Positions 14,116-25,456 of a stretch of DNA of 64,000 bases are shown here, piece by piece (the stretch's first letter is position 1; each line of letters opens with the position of its first letter). This DNA is from Knoxdaviesia capensis. Its lineage: Eukaryota; Ascomycota; Sordariomycetes; Microascales; Gondwanamycetaceae. The stretch covers positions 1,449,095 to 1,513,094 of the forward strand of contig LNGK01000005.1 in assembly GCA_001510575.1 (NCBI GenBank), given 5' to 3'. The position numbers and the translations under genes are program-made. The notes under the pieces were generated by a model. The model saw only the letters and a program-made list of their open reading frames with translations, ran no database searches and was not told the DNA's origin.

Positions 14116-17100
14116 ATGCTTCCGAACAGACCCACTTCCGGCGTCTTCCACACCACTTCGCTCGACCAGGCCCGCCAGGCCACCTCCGCATACGCCCGCC
14201 CCCGCGCCACCACCGCCACGTCTGCCACGTCCGCCGACACCACCACCACCGCAAACACCGCGGGCGCGGCCGGCGGACCACCTGGGAGGCCCGCCGCCGT
14301 TACCCCGCACTCGTTCCTGGCGCCCGGCGTCAAGCGCTCGTCGGCCGACGCGTTCCCGCCGCCGCCGCCGCCGCTGCTGCCGGGCCCCAGTGGCAGGCTG
14401 GGCGCGGCTGACGTCTCGCCTGATCGGTCGCCGCCGCCGCCGGCGTTTCTCCGCCGCATACACTCCCCGCCGCGACACGACTACAAGCCCCCCCCACTGC
14501 ACGGAGGCCCGGCCGCTGGACCCCCCGCGCAGCAGCGATTCCCCGCTCCCCCGGTGTTTGTCACCGGCCAACGCGCCCAGCCGCGCCTGCTGGCGAGCGC
14601 GATCGTAGATGTCCGCGATGGCGAGGAGATCGACTACAACGACACCAAGAACAGCAGCACCACGGCGGCTGCTCCTGCTGCACGGCCCCAGTCGGAGTAC
14701 TCGCAGCGCCGCGAAATCGCCGCCACGCCGACCGTGTCCGCCGATCCGCTGCTCTCGCTCGCCCACTCCGGCTACGACCTGCCGCCCGTGCTGGTCAAGT
14801 CGATGGCCGATGTCGGCGTGCACAGCATCTACCCGTGGCAGAAGAACTGCCTGCTGGCGCCGAATGTGCTCTCGGGCGAGAAGAATCTCGTCTACAGTGC
14901 GCCGACCGGTGGCGGGAAGTCTCTGGTTGCCGAGGGTATGCTCTTCCCCCTTTCTCTCTCCCCTTCCGTTCTCTGTGTCCCCGTAATCCCGCCCGGGCCA
15001 GCCCCGGACGCCCGGCCGTACTAGATCCCCCCTCACCGTGATTTGCTGTGTATACTAAAAAATCGCATCTTCTGTATGTCTGTATCGACGTAATGTAGTT
15101 CTGATGCTAAAACGCGTCCTCGAAGAGCCTGGAGCCAAGGCCCTGCTTGTGCTCCCGTATGTGGCTCTCGTGCAGGAGAAGGTCCGCTGGCTGCGCAAGA
15201 TTCTGCAGGACGTTCCGCGGCCTAGTGATGTTCCTGAAGCCGACGCCTCCAAGCTGAAATGGCTGCCCCGTGCGGATTCTGGGGTCATACGCGTGGTTGG
15301 AATGCATGGAGGCAACAAGGTCCGGTCTCTTTGGACAGACTTTGAAATTGCCGTGTGCACCATTGAAAAGGCATATCTCCCCTTAGTTGGTTCTGGCTTG
15401 ACGTGGCCTGCCTTTGTGGCTGCTAACTGTAGATCCCGTATAGGCCAACTCCCTGATCAACTCGGCCATTGAGGAAGGATACATCTCGTCGCTGAAAGCC
15501 GTGGTTATGGATGAGGTCCATATGATAGACGACGGCAATCGCGGGTACCTTATGGAACTACTGGCCTCCAAGCTGATGTCGCTGTCGCAGGCTGTTCAGA
15601 TCATCGCCATGAGCGCTACAATATCGGTATACCGTTTTCACCCCCCCCCACGACCGACCTCACTCCGTCCACTGACCAGTGTATAGAACATCAATCTCCT
15701 CGGGAAATGGCTGGACGCACATGTGTACACGACGAAATACCGCCCGGTGCCAATCGAAGAGCACCTTGTGTTCGAGGGCCACATCTACCCGGCCGCGTCG
15801 ACGATATCGCTGTTAAAAACCGCCGCCGGCCTCACCGCCGACACCGCGCGCATCGACGCCGCCGACGACAACACCGACATGCAGCCGACGCGGCGGATCC
15901 AGCACTCGGTGCACAAGGAGTTCAAGGACGAGATCCTCAACGCCGTGGTGGCGCTGGCGGTCGAGACCGCCGTGGCGGGCTACGGCGCGCTGGTGTTTGT
16001 GAGCAGCCGGTCGGGCTGCGAGGCGGTGGCGCGGTGGATTTCCCGCGCGATGCCCGGGCTGGAGACGTTGTCGGTGGATGTGCTGCGGAAGCGGATTGAT
16101 TTGCTGCAGGACTTGCAGGCTCTGCAGACGGCGGTGGACTCGGTGCTGGAGAGCACGCTGCCGTATGGAGTGGGATTTCATCGTGAGTCTTTTCCGGTGT
16201 GGTGTTTTCTCTTTCGTGGTGAAAAGCTTCTTACTGACTGGTTCCTTTTTGACTTCTAGATGTCCGTCTTCCTCTTTTCTGTCGGGGGAGCCTTTTTGCT
16301 GGCTTTGGCTAACGGTTGTGACTAGGCTGGCTTGACATCCGAAGAACGAGAACTAGTGGCCGAAGCATACGATTCCGGGGTGATCAAGGTGTGCGTCGCT
16401 ACATGCAGTCTGGCAGCTGGAATCAACCTGTATGTGACGCGCTTGGACCTTGACTTGAATGCTCTCAGCCCGTACTAACCCATCCCCCTCCTTCTCCCGC
16501 AACGCTTAGGCCAGCACGCAGAGTAATCCTGCACGGGGCCAAAATGGGCCGGGACTTTGTTGGGCCGTCGATGCTCCGGCAGATGCGCGGCCGGGCGGGC
16601 CGCAAAGGCAAAGACGAAGTGGGCGAGACGTATCTGTGCTGCCGCCGGCTTGAGCTGGAGCAGGTGGTTGATCTCATGCACGCCGAGTTGCCAGCTATCA
16701 GTAGCTCGTTGATATCCGACGAGCGGAAAATCGAGAGGTACGGTATCTATCATCTCCCTGTGCTGATGTCACCAGATCTAACGGCGCGCTTCTTCCCCAG
16801 GGCCCTTCTCGAGGCGATATGCATCCGCCTAGCACAATCCCTCCCGTCGATCCAAGAATACATCAACAAGACACTCCTCGCGCTCTCACCCGACGTACCC
16901 AATATCGACACGCTGGTGGCCGCGTCGCTAGCGCGGCTCGAGGCCCTGCAGCTAATCGAAAGGGCCGACTCGCACGCGCCGCCGCCGCCACCTCGCAGCG
17001 GCACGACGCCGACGTCCTCGCCGTACGGGGGCGGCGGCCCGAGCAGCACGCCGGGGTCGCGCGAGTACCGGCCGACGCAGCTGGGCCGTGCGATCGTGGC

Positions 17101-17703
17101 GTCCTCGTTCAGTCCGGAGCACGGGCTGTTCATCCACGGCGAGCTGACGCGGGCGCTGCGGGCGTTTGTGATGGACGGCGACCTGCACGTGTTCTACACG
17201 TTCACGCCGATCCAGGCGGTGCTTGGCGGCGGCGGCGGCGACGACGGCGGGGGCAGCGCGGTGACGATCAACTGGCGGGTGTTCCTCAACGAGGTCGAGC
17301 GGCTGGACGAGAGCGGGCAGCGCGTGGTGCAGCTGCTGGGCATGCGCATGACACGCGTGATCCAGATGTCGCAGGGGGCGCCGCTGCGCGAGCGCACGCC
17401 GGCGGAACAGGAGCTGGCGCGCGTGTACCGGAGGTTCTACCTGGCGCTGCAGCTGCGCGACCTGTGCGACGAGGTGCCGGTGCATGTGGTGGCGCTCAAG
17501 TACGACGTGCCGCGCGGAGCGGTGCAGACGCTGGCGCAGAGCGCGCAGGGGTTTGCGTCGGGCATGGTGAAGTTCTGTGAGACCATGGGGTTTGGGTGAG
17601 TTTTGCTTTTTGTGCTTCTTCCGCTTCGCCTGTTTGATTCGTCTCTCTTCGTGTCTCCTTTGTCCGCCCTCGTTTCTGCCAGACTTTCTCGGTGGCTGTA
17701 CTG

Positions 17704-17737
<34 letters not shown>

Positions 17738-18387
17738 TTTTCTAGGGCTCTGGCCGTGGTCCTCGATCACTACATGGACCGGCTCAAGGCCGGCGCGCGG
17801 GCGGACCTGCTCGAGCTGGCCAAAGTCACGTTTGTCAAGAGCCGCACAGCGTCAGTTTCCCCTTTGTCTCTGCGGGTTGCCCCCTCCCCCTCCGGTGGCG
17901 CTTTTTCGTTTGTGCTACAGGCGAACAAAGCAACGCACGAGGAAGAATACTCCACCAGACCCTGAAAATCGACGTCCGAGCGGCCACTAACGGAGTGTTT
18001 TGGGTACTTATATAGGAGAATCTTCTGGGACAACGGCTTCCGGTCCGTGGCTGCGCTTGCGAATGCCGACCCGGCCGATCTAGTGCCGGTGTTGATGCAG
18101 GTAAGGGTGGACATCGGGCCATCAACCCAGACGCTCCTGGTATCTAATCTTCTCTCGTTTGACTCTCAGGCCCAACCGAACAAGATCCGCCTGCAGAGCG
18201 ATTCGGCTCAGTCTGACAACTACATGGAGAAGCTCATGACGAAGGCGCGGGTGATTACCGACTCGGCAAACAAGATCTGGCGTAAGTGTTTCTGTACTTG
18301 ATTACATCGAGAATACAACACCGCTAATTCCTCACTTTCCTTCGTTTTCTAGAACGATCGATGCAAGCAGATTTCGATGAGGAGTAA
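14116..18387 (+). CDS. HELQ/POLQ-like Ski2-type DNA repair helicase
   Basis: Superfamily 2 helicase of the HELQ/Hel308/POLQ-helicase group (MUS301-like in filamentous fungi), expected to act in the nucleus on stalled forks and crosslink or strand-break repair. The joined model gives 1078 residues. Exons are 14116-14935, 15099-15370, 15444-15626, 15687-16182, 16260-16261, 16326-16429, 16510-16737, 16801-17595, 17746-17850, 18016-18100, 18170-18281 and 18353-18387. Residues 1 to about 230 are Pro/Ala-rich and look disordered. Visible motifs are Walker A APTGGGKS (262-269), DEVH (387-390), SAT (421-423), FHHAGL (589-594) and QMRGRAGR (650-657). No polymerase domain follows, so it is HELQ-like rather than full POLQ. 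The start is the first in-frame ATG. Three oddities are seen: a GC–AG intron at 15371-15443, a 2-nt exon at 16260-16261, and ten CTG repeats in the intron 17596-17745. Confidence 0.9.
17705..17734 (+). repeat. (CTG)10 repeat inside an intron
   Basis: Ten perfect CTG triplets just upstream of the acceptor of the intron at 17596-17745 in the HELQ-like gene. The tract takes the place of the usual polypyrimidine stretch, so length changes could affect splicing of the next exon. That effect is inference. Confidence 0.95.
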
Positions 18388-19611
18388 GGAACCGAGTGTA
18401 TAGCACACACACACGCACGCACACATACACACACACCATGAACGGGGATTTTGCAGGCGGGTTGGCTCCGTCAATTGGGTATCATTAGACTTGCAGATAT
18501 TGGCAATAGACACGCCGCATATTTATGTCAAATACTATCATAAACGTAACCTAAAACACGCGATAGCTTGCGACTTTCACGAAGACGAACGGTTGAATAT
18601 GGCTGGGATTAGGGTTAGGGTTATGTCTGCAGCTCCACGTAGGATGGAGCCGCAACAAAGAGCAGGAGTAGACGGCATAGGAAAATGGTGAAGTGAAACA
18701 TCGGTACATAACAGACAGAATAAAAAGAATTTCAAATTACATTCCTTAATTTTCAAGTACTACCGCACCATTCGAGCCGGTTTAGATCCTCACCGAAGGC
18801 CCGCGAATTCACCGAACCGGAGATTTGCATGATTGGAAGTCGCTGGAACAAGCCACACCTCACCCGCCAGCAGTGATTACTCACACCCGGCAAGCCTCAC
18901 TGACTCATGGCTGCGCCACACTTTCAATTCACTCAGACTAACTGCTTTCGAAAATAGGCACACTGGTCATGTGACGTTATGTTGAAAAAAATATGCGAGG
19001 AAAGAGAAAAACACGCTAGTGAATATGCAAATAAACGCAGCAAAATATTGGATTTTTTCCTGCTTTGGTCAGCAGAATCTGGTTAATAAGGAAATGCTGT
19101 AGTAAAGAGAAAAAAAAGGAAATATCCTCTTTTCCTTTCTTCGAACTCTCATCTATCTTCTTTCTTCCTTCAACCCAACCAGCTTTCCCACACGCTCTTC
19201 ATCTTCCACCCACCAACAAATAGGTCATTGAATATTTGTTCTGTGAGACTTTTTGTGGGAGCCTTTGATCCTCTGGGAAATCCCGAAGAGTCGTTGCCTC
19301 CTTTCACCTGTCGGGTTTTGCGATATCATTGCTTCCGTAGTGACTTGCTCCGGACGTTTTGTCGCACGCGCCAGGTTTCATTGCTTCATATCCCCCATCT
19401 CGCGGCTTTCGGTTTCGCGCGCTTCGACTTCGGAGTTCCGCACCGCGATCCCCATCGGCTGTTTCTTCCGTGACGACCTTATCCAATCCGTCGCGCTTCC
19501 CCTCGTTTCATCGTCGATCCGTCGGTTTCTCCCGGCGCAGACGACCTCCCATCTCTCTTCACCCTCACCCTCACCCTTCACCCCTCGCTCTTCCTCAGTC
19601 TCCCAGTCACG
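18388..19611. other. Intergenic region with NAB2-like leader
   Basis: No gene is seen. The first part should hold the 3' end of the helicase transcript and has a CA-rich tract at about 18401-18437. Two TTAGGG units lie at 18609-18622. From about 19120 onward the + strand becomes strongly C/T-rich, as is typical of a fungal promoter and 5' leader, and this fits a transcription start for the NAB2-like gene in that part. Confidence 0.6.
18609..18622 (+). promoter_or_regulatory. Two TTAGGG units (telobox-like)
   Basis: Two tandem TTAGGG units followed by TT, about 1 kb before the NAB2-like start codon and about 220 bases after the helicase stop. Fungal Tbf1-type Myb factors bind this hexamer, so it may be a regulatory or insulator site. 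The role is inferred from the motif alone. Confidence 0.4.
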
Positions 19612-21315
19612 ATGACGGTGGAGGTTGCCATCAACACCCCGCTCGCCGAGGCGCTCAACGCGGTCATCCAGCCGAAGCTGGTCGAGGTCGGCTGGGGCTC
19701 GGGCGACTCCGAGGACAACACACTGGCCGAATACATCGTGCTGATGCTGGTCAACGGCCGGACACAGGATGAGATTGCGGCTGAGATCTCGGTCGAGCTG
19801 CTCGGCCTGGGCAACGACGACCCCGTGGCCAAGGACTTCGCGGCCTGGCTCTTCGCCGAGGTCGAGTCGCAGAACGCGCGCCTGAACGGCTCTGCGCAAC
19901 CCGCGGCCGCCGGCGGCGCGTCGGGCTCTCAGACGGATAGTGCTATGGATATGTCTAATGACCTGTCCGAGCTCAACGTGTATGTTCCTCTTTTTGTTCC
20001 CTTTTTTTCCTTTTTTTTTTTTTTTCCCTTTTTGCTGTTAACGCGATAGCACCCGTCCTGGATTCGTACTGACAATACCTCTTTCCTTCATAGCCCGACG
20101 GGCCCCAAATCGATGCGATATAACAATGGCGGCAACAACAGCAACAACAACCGCGGCCGAGACAAGCGCATGATGGGCCATGCTATGAAGAACATGGACC
20201 GATCGGGCGGCGACGTGCTGCATCGCGTGCGCAACGGTGCCGGAGTCAACGACGGCATGAACCGGGGCCAGAACATGGGCCGTCGCGGTGCCGGCGGTCC
20301 TCTGGCCAACCGGATAACCCGACCCCAGAACAACCGCATGAACAACATGGGCCCCGGAAACAACATGATGGGCATGATGCCTAACGGAATGAACCCGGGC
20401 ATGCACCCCATGGGCATGCCTCAGGGCCCCGGCGGACCGGGCAACCCGAACATGCCCAGCGCCGAGTGGATGATGGCTCAGCAACAGCAGCAGCAGCCGT
20501 CGCAAATGGAGCTGTACGCTATCCTCGAACAGCAAACCCGGATGATGCAGCAGCTGTCGCAACAAGTCATGAAGACCGCCAACCAGAACCAGAACCAACG
20601 TGGTGGCCGGGGAGGCTCGATGCGGTCACGTGGTAACAACTTCCGCCGCGGCGGCCACCAGCAGCACCACGACGGCGACCGGACACAGCACATCCACCAG
20701 GAGGGCTCGGCCAACGGCGACGGAACAGCCCCCGAGGGCGCCGCGGGCGAAGAGGGCGATGTCGATATGATTGTGTCGTCGACGAACCCGGAGGACACGG
20801 TGTGCAAGTTCAACCTGCGGTGCACGCTGCGCGACTGCAAGTTTGCGCACCAGTCGCCGGCGGCGCCGCCCGGGGTGACGATCGACGTTAAGGACGTGTG
20901 CAGCTACGGGGCGGCGTGCAAGAACTTCAAGTGCACAGGGCGCCACCCGTCGCCGGCGGCGCGGCTGGCGCACCAGAGCGAGCAGGACTGCAAGTTCTAC
21001 CCGAACTGCCAGAACCCGGTGTGTCCGTTCCGGCACCCGAACATGCCGCTGTGCCGCAACGGCGCCGGCTGCACCACCGCCGGGTGCAAGTTCACGCACG
21101 TCAAGACCAAGTGCAAGTTCAACCCGTGTCTGAACCGGTCGTGCGCGTTTGTGCACGAGGAGGGCCAGCAGGGCGAGTTCAAGGACCGTGTGTGGACGGC
21201 GGAGGGCGGCCAGAACCACGTCAGCGAGCGGCGGTTCGTGAGCGAGGAGGATGGCGAGCCGGAGTTTGTCAAGCAGCAGCAGGAGATGGAGGTTGCCGAG
21301 GCGGAGATTGCCTAA
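19612..21315 (+). CDS. nab2: NAB2-like nuclear poly(A)-RNA-binding zinc finger protein
   Basis: Nuclear poly(A)-binding protein of the Nab2/ZC3H14 family, which controls poly(A) tail length and mRNA export. Two exons, 19612-19979 and 20094-21315, give 529 residues. The donor GTATGT and acceptor TAG keep the frame through a split Val codon. Residues 1 to about 95 match the helical Nab2 N-terminal (PWI-like) fold. The middle is rich in Asn, Gly, Met and Gln, with RGG-like pieces and short Gln runs. Residues 360 to about 478 carry five CCCH fingers of the short Nab2 spacing (first CKFNLRC, last CKFNPCLNRSC), the same number as in ZC3H14 and fewer than the seven of budding-yeast Nab2. Coding G+C is high. 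The C-terminal tail is acidic and short. Confidence 0.9.
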
Positions 21316-22776
21316 ATGCACGTCCCGTGTCGCTTTCTCCAACCCTCTTCCCCTGTATCATTTTCATGCGACGACGCCCTGTCCTACATCAACTCTGCGT
21401 TTGTTCGCTCCCTGCGCCTCTTCTCTTCCTCGCTCGTTTTCGCTCTCCGCATTGGTTTCTCACAGCCGTCCTTCTTTTCTTCACCCTCTCCTAAAGTCAA
21501 TCCGTCGTCATTTGCGTACAACAACAGACACCCACCACCACAGGTTTGGTGGATGTGACCCGCCGTCTCCGGACACAGCTTCCCGCCCATCACCCCATTT
21601 CCCTACAAAGCAGAAAAAAATTACAAAAGAGTTACACAAGTCGTTATATCATGGTTTGGTTCATGGGAACAGGAACATGGAGGGACTGGGAGGATTCATT
21701 TGTTTTCTGAACTGGGTGATTATTCTTGTTTTTCTTTTCTGGAGGTTGGACTTTTCATGGGAGGAGGGGTTTTGACATGACGATTGATAAATATAAAGAA
21801 TTGGGACCAGAAAACAAAACGCAAAACACAAAACACAAAACACAAAAATGGGCAAAAAGGGACCCAGTGAAACAAACAAAGGCCGGATAAAGAGCCACCG
21901 AAAAGAACAAAAAGCCTCCATAAAAAGAGAGGACAAAACCAAGGAAAGCTAATGCCAGGACAACCTGAGAAAGAATGGTTGTCATAATGAATGAGATAGG
22001 GCTATTTGATACGATATGGTTATTTAGAGGGGAGATGGTGTGGGTGTGATGCTGCTTCTGAGCTGGTTGCTGGGACTATTTCCGACCTGGCGTCTTTCCC
22101 TCCCTCCTCATGTTATTCTCGATGGTCTTGACTGGAGGGCCTGTATCTACTACTGCTTATGATTGTTTGCTTGCTCATTGGCGTTGGACTGGGAGCATGG
22201 ACCTCATGTGTTTCGAGATGAGGTCTTACTGGGTTGGCATATTAATGGCATAATTGCATGACTTCTACTTCTCAAGAGAGGAGTTCTCTTCTACCTTCTT
22301 TGCATTTTATCGTGCTTCATCGGGGTGTTCTGTGATTCCAGCTTGTGTGTGATGAGATGCAGATTTAGGGTTACAGTCACACAGACAGATCCGGGTAATA
22401 TTGGGTAATATTCGGCAAATAAACGGAGCTACAACCCTAGGACTAGGGTTAGTATATGAGAGCAAAACCGCACCACACGACATCTGCTCATCCGGTTCCG
22501 ATTGCAACATCCCGGAATCAATTGTCCACCACCGGAATCTCGATTCTATCCAACCAAGCCCTGACTTTGTTTGGCCAATTGGGCCTTTTCCGCGCACTTG
22601 AAGTTCCTTTTTTGCGCTGTACAGGTCTCTTTATTCTCAATGATGCCTGCGCTTCTCTAGCCGGCATTTCTTCGCTTTCACGTTTCCTCGTCGGCGCCTT
22701 CGCGCCGTTGCATCCCACGACACACACTCTCCCTTCGAGTCGGGCCACTGCGAGTTCAGCCTCGATATCCCGCCCA
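21316..22776. other. Intergenic region, NAB2 3' end and HEM14 promoter
   Basis: No gene is seen. The first several hundred bases are pyrimidine-rich and then A-rich (about 21780-21960), as in a 3' untranslated region. Close to the next gene lie a TTTAGGG telobox (22364-22370), the octamer CAGTCACA (22374-22381; identical to the S. pombe HomolD box) and two further AGGG/TAGGGTT-type words around 22430-22452. An in-frame ATG at 22456 could lengthen the next protein by 107 residues, but that extension does not look coding. Confidence 0.55.
22364..22381 (+). promoter_or_regulatory. Telobox plus HomolD-like octamer
   Basis: TTTAGGG is followed three bases later by CAGTCACA, about 400 bases upstream of the protoporphyrinogen oxidase start. 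The octamer is the HomolD core-promoter box described in fission yeast. TTAGGG-type sites bind Tbf1-like factors in several fungi. The distance to the ATG is larger than usual for HomolD, so a long leader or a chance match are both possible. Confidence 0.35.
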
Positions 22777-24796
22777 ATGCTGCTAGTCTCGCGGTCGTCG
22801 GCGCGGCGCTCGTCGGCCGTGTCCGGCGCCCCGGGCCTGTCCCTAGCCGCGACACGACCGGCTCCGAGACCCCGGCGGAGTCCACTCCCGCTGCGGGCGT
22901 CCTCCTCCCCCTACTCGACAACCTCGACCCCTTCCTCCTCCTCGTCGTCCGATCCGGCGTACGCTGCGCCGCAGGATGTGGCGGTGATCGGCGGCGGGCT
23001 GACGGGCCTGTCGGCCGCGTACTACCTGGCCAAGTACTTGCCGCCGACCGCCAAGATCACGCTGTACGAGAAGGCCCCGCGCACCGCTGGCCACCTGCAG
23101 ACGGTGCATAAGTACATGCGCGGCGCCAAGGTGCGCGAGCCGAAGAGGGTCCAGCTGGAGGCCGGGCCGAAGACGATGCGCTCGCTCGGGCGGGAGACCT
23201 TCCGCGCCGAAGACTATGTGCTGGCCGACCTGGTGAGTGCTCTTGCTTCCCCGGTGGTTCCGGTGTATGTGGTGGTATATATATATATATATATATATAT
23301 GCATATAAAGGACCCGAGACTAACGCTCAAACGCCCGCTCTTTCCAGACCTACGATCTGTTCATTACCGAGGCCTACACCGCGCAGGGCATGCTGCCCAA
23401 ATACATCTCCTTCCAGGGCGAGCTGATGTCGATGCCGCCGCCGATTGCCCTGAGCACGCTGTCGCATCCGCTCTTCGACGGCCTGCCGGAGGGCCTGTGG
23501 GCGTTGTACCGCGCGCACCGGGCGGCCACGAGGAAGTACGGCACAGACGGCCCCCCCGCCGACCTGGACCTGTCGATCGGCGAGTGGATCCGCACGATGG
23601 GCGCCGACGCGCCCGCGCTGTCCAACATGTTTTCGGCGATGATGCACGGCATCTACGGCGGCGACATCAACGCGCTGAGCCTGCGCTCGGTGCTGCCGGG
23701 CCTGTGGCACCGCTTCTACACGCGCCGCACGCCCGACCACGTGCTGATGCCGACGGCCGACTTCCGCCTGATGCACCTGCTGGCCGGCGGCGACAGCCCC
23801 GAGGCCGCGCAGCTGGCGCAGTTTGTGAGCCGGACCGCTGGCGTCGAGTCGCTGGCGGTCTGCGGCGGCATGGAGGCCCTGCCGGCCGCCATCCGCCGCG
23901 CGCTGAACCTCCACCCGGGGCTGCAGGTGCACACCGAATCGGCGGTCACGCGCGTGCGCGACGACCGGGAGGCCGGCCGCGTGGCGCTGACCCTGGGCAG
24001 CGGCGACGGCAAGACCACAGTGTTCCACGACAGGGTGATCTCGGCGGTGCCGGCAACCGACCTGCTGGCCATGACCTCGGCAAAGGCGCTGCCCACGCTG
24101 CGGAAATCCGCCGTGTCCGTGCCGATCCTCAACTTCGCCTACTACTTCTCGCAGGAGGGCCTGCCGGGCTTCCCCGGCACGGGCTACCTGATCCCGCGCC
24201 GCGAAGAGTCCGAGGTGCTGGGCGTGTTCTTCGACTCCAACGTGTACCCCAGGGAGCGCCGCGAGGAGCCCGGCTCCAAGCTCAGCGTGCTGCTGGGCGG
24301 CCACGCGTGGACCACCAGCGCCGCCACGGCGCCGCCGCCGGCCGACGACGCCGCCGCCGTCGCCGCCTTCATCGACCGCAAGCGCAAGCTCGCCGACGCC
24401 GCGCTGCGCGCCCACATCCACATCCCCGCGGCGCCGGCCCCCATCGTGCACGCCAACCTCGTGCACAACGCCATCCCGCAGCACACCGTCGGCCACTCCG
24501 CGCGCATGGCCGCCCTGCACGCCGAGCTGCGGGCCGCGTACGCCGGCCGCGTCATGGTGGCTGGCGGCTCGTACACGGCCGTCGGCATCCTGCCCGCGCT
24601 GCGCGCCGGGTTTGACGCGGCGCGCCAGGTGGCCTGCAACGACCAGCCGCATGTGGGCGACACCGGCCTCGCCAAGTTCGCCGGCCCCGCCGAGACCGGC
24701 GAGCCGGAGATCCTCTCCGTGCCCAAGGACCTTGTTCGGCAGCACGGCAAGGCGGTGCGCGATGACTCGTTTGTCCAGCGGCTTCTGTTTGGATGA
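22777..24796 (+). CDS. hem14: Protoporphyrinogen oxidase, mitochondrial
   Basis: FAD enzyme of the haem pathway that oxidises protoporphyrinogen IX to protoporphyrin IX at the mitochondrial inner membrane. Two exons, 22777-23232 and 23348-24796, give 634 residues. Both sides of the intron are in phase 0. The first about 40 residues are rich in Arg, Ser and Ala without acidic residues, as expected for a mitochondrial presequence. A Ser-rich linker follows. The FAD-binding Rossmann motif VAVIGGGLTGLSAAYYL starts at residue 68. The C-terminal part contains the second FAD-contact region (VMVAGGSYTAVGI), close to the family's VGGN/G-type motif. The length is slightly above the usual 540-600 because of the long N-terminus. 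The intron carries (TA)12. An AATAAA at 24872-24877 may direct 3' processing. The gene converges on MED14. Confidence 0.93.
23276..23300 (+). repeat. (TA)12 repeat inside the HEM14 intron
   Basis: Perfect TA dinucleotide repeat of 25 bases in the middle of the 115-base intron of the protoporphyrinogen oxidase gene. It can form a self-pairing hairpin in the pre-mRNA. Confidence 0.95.
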
Positions 24797-25456
24797 GCGC
24801 GATCTGGTGTATCAATGTACCAAAAATGCCTGATGGCGCTGTGTAATATATGTGGAATTTGCCTTGTTTAAATAAAAGAAAAAGGGGTTGAAGTGTGCCC
24901 CTTTGCGAATCTACGCGATCGGAGATAGTCGTGACCATGCAGATAATGATGATTTCCTATGCTAGCAAACACAACCTCAAGTCTGCGACTAACGATTGTA
25001 ACATACACCAAAAGAAGAAAACGCGAGCGAAGACAGCAAAACACACACTCTGGCTTCGAAGGAGAAGATCGCCGTGTCCTGCCTTGCATCCAACACCAGT
25101 GTCCCAGAGATTTATAGAATCAGACTTCAAAAGCAACGATGATGATATCTCGCAGGCTGGGTTTAAAAAAAGGGAAAAAAAAGAGAAAAACACAAACTGA
25201 ATGCCTATTGATTCCGGCTTTTATGCGTGTCCCTGCTAGATTCCCACATGGGAGAAATGATTCCCCATGGAAAGAGAAAAGGAAAAAAAATGATACATCC
25301 TCCCCAGTTCCAACGCCAGCCGTTCCGGTGTAAAGGGGAATTTAATTTAGAGAGAGAAAAGGAAAGAAAAAAAAGAACCGAAAAGGGGAAACAAAAGGGG
25401 TGGCTCAAGAAGAGAGAACGAGCCATTCACACACTATCCCACGAAAAAAAAAGAGC
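24797..25456. other. Convergent intergenic region HEM14/MED14
   Basis: About 660 bases between two stop codons that face each other. The + strand is A/G-rich near the MED14 end, which gives a T/C-rich 3' untranslated region for MED14. AATAAA is seen at 24872-24877 for the + gene. No other gene is visible. Confidence 0.7.

Noticed and set aside
13981..15036. 351-codon open frame antisense to the HELQ-like first exon
   Set aside because: Gly/Arg-rich shadow of the G+C-rich coding strand. It overlaps a well supported exon and has no motif.
23327..24745. 472-codon open frame antisense to protoporphyrinogen oxidase
   Set aside because: It is the usual mirror effect of a gene with very G+C-rich third positions. 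It is Arg/His/Gly/Ala-rich with no motif, while the + strand encodes a clear enzyme.
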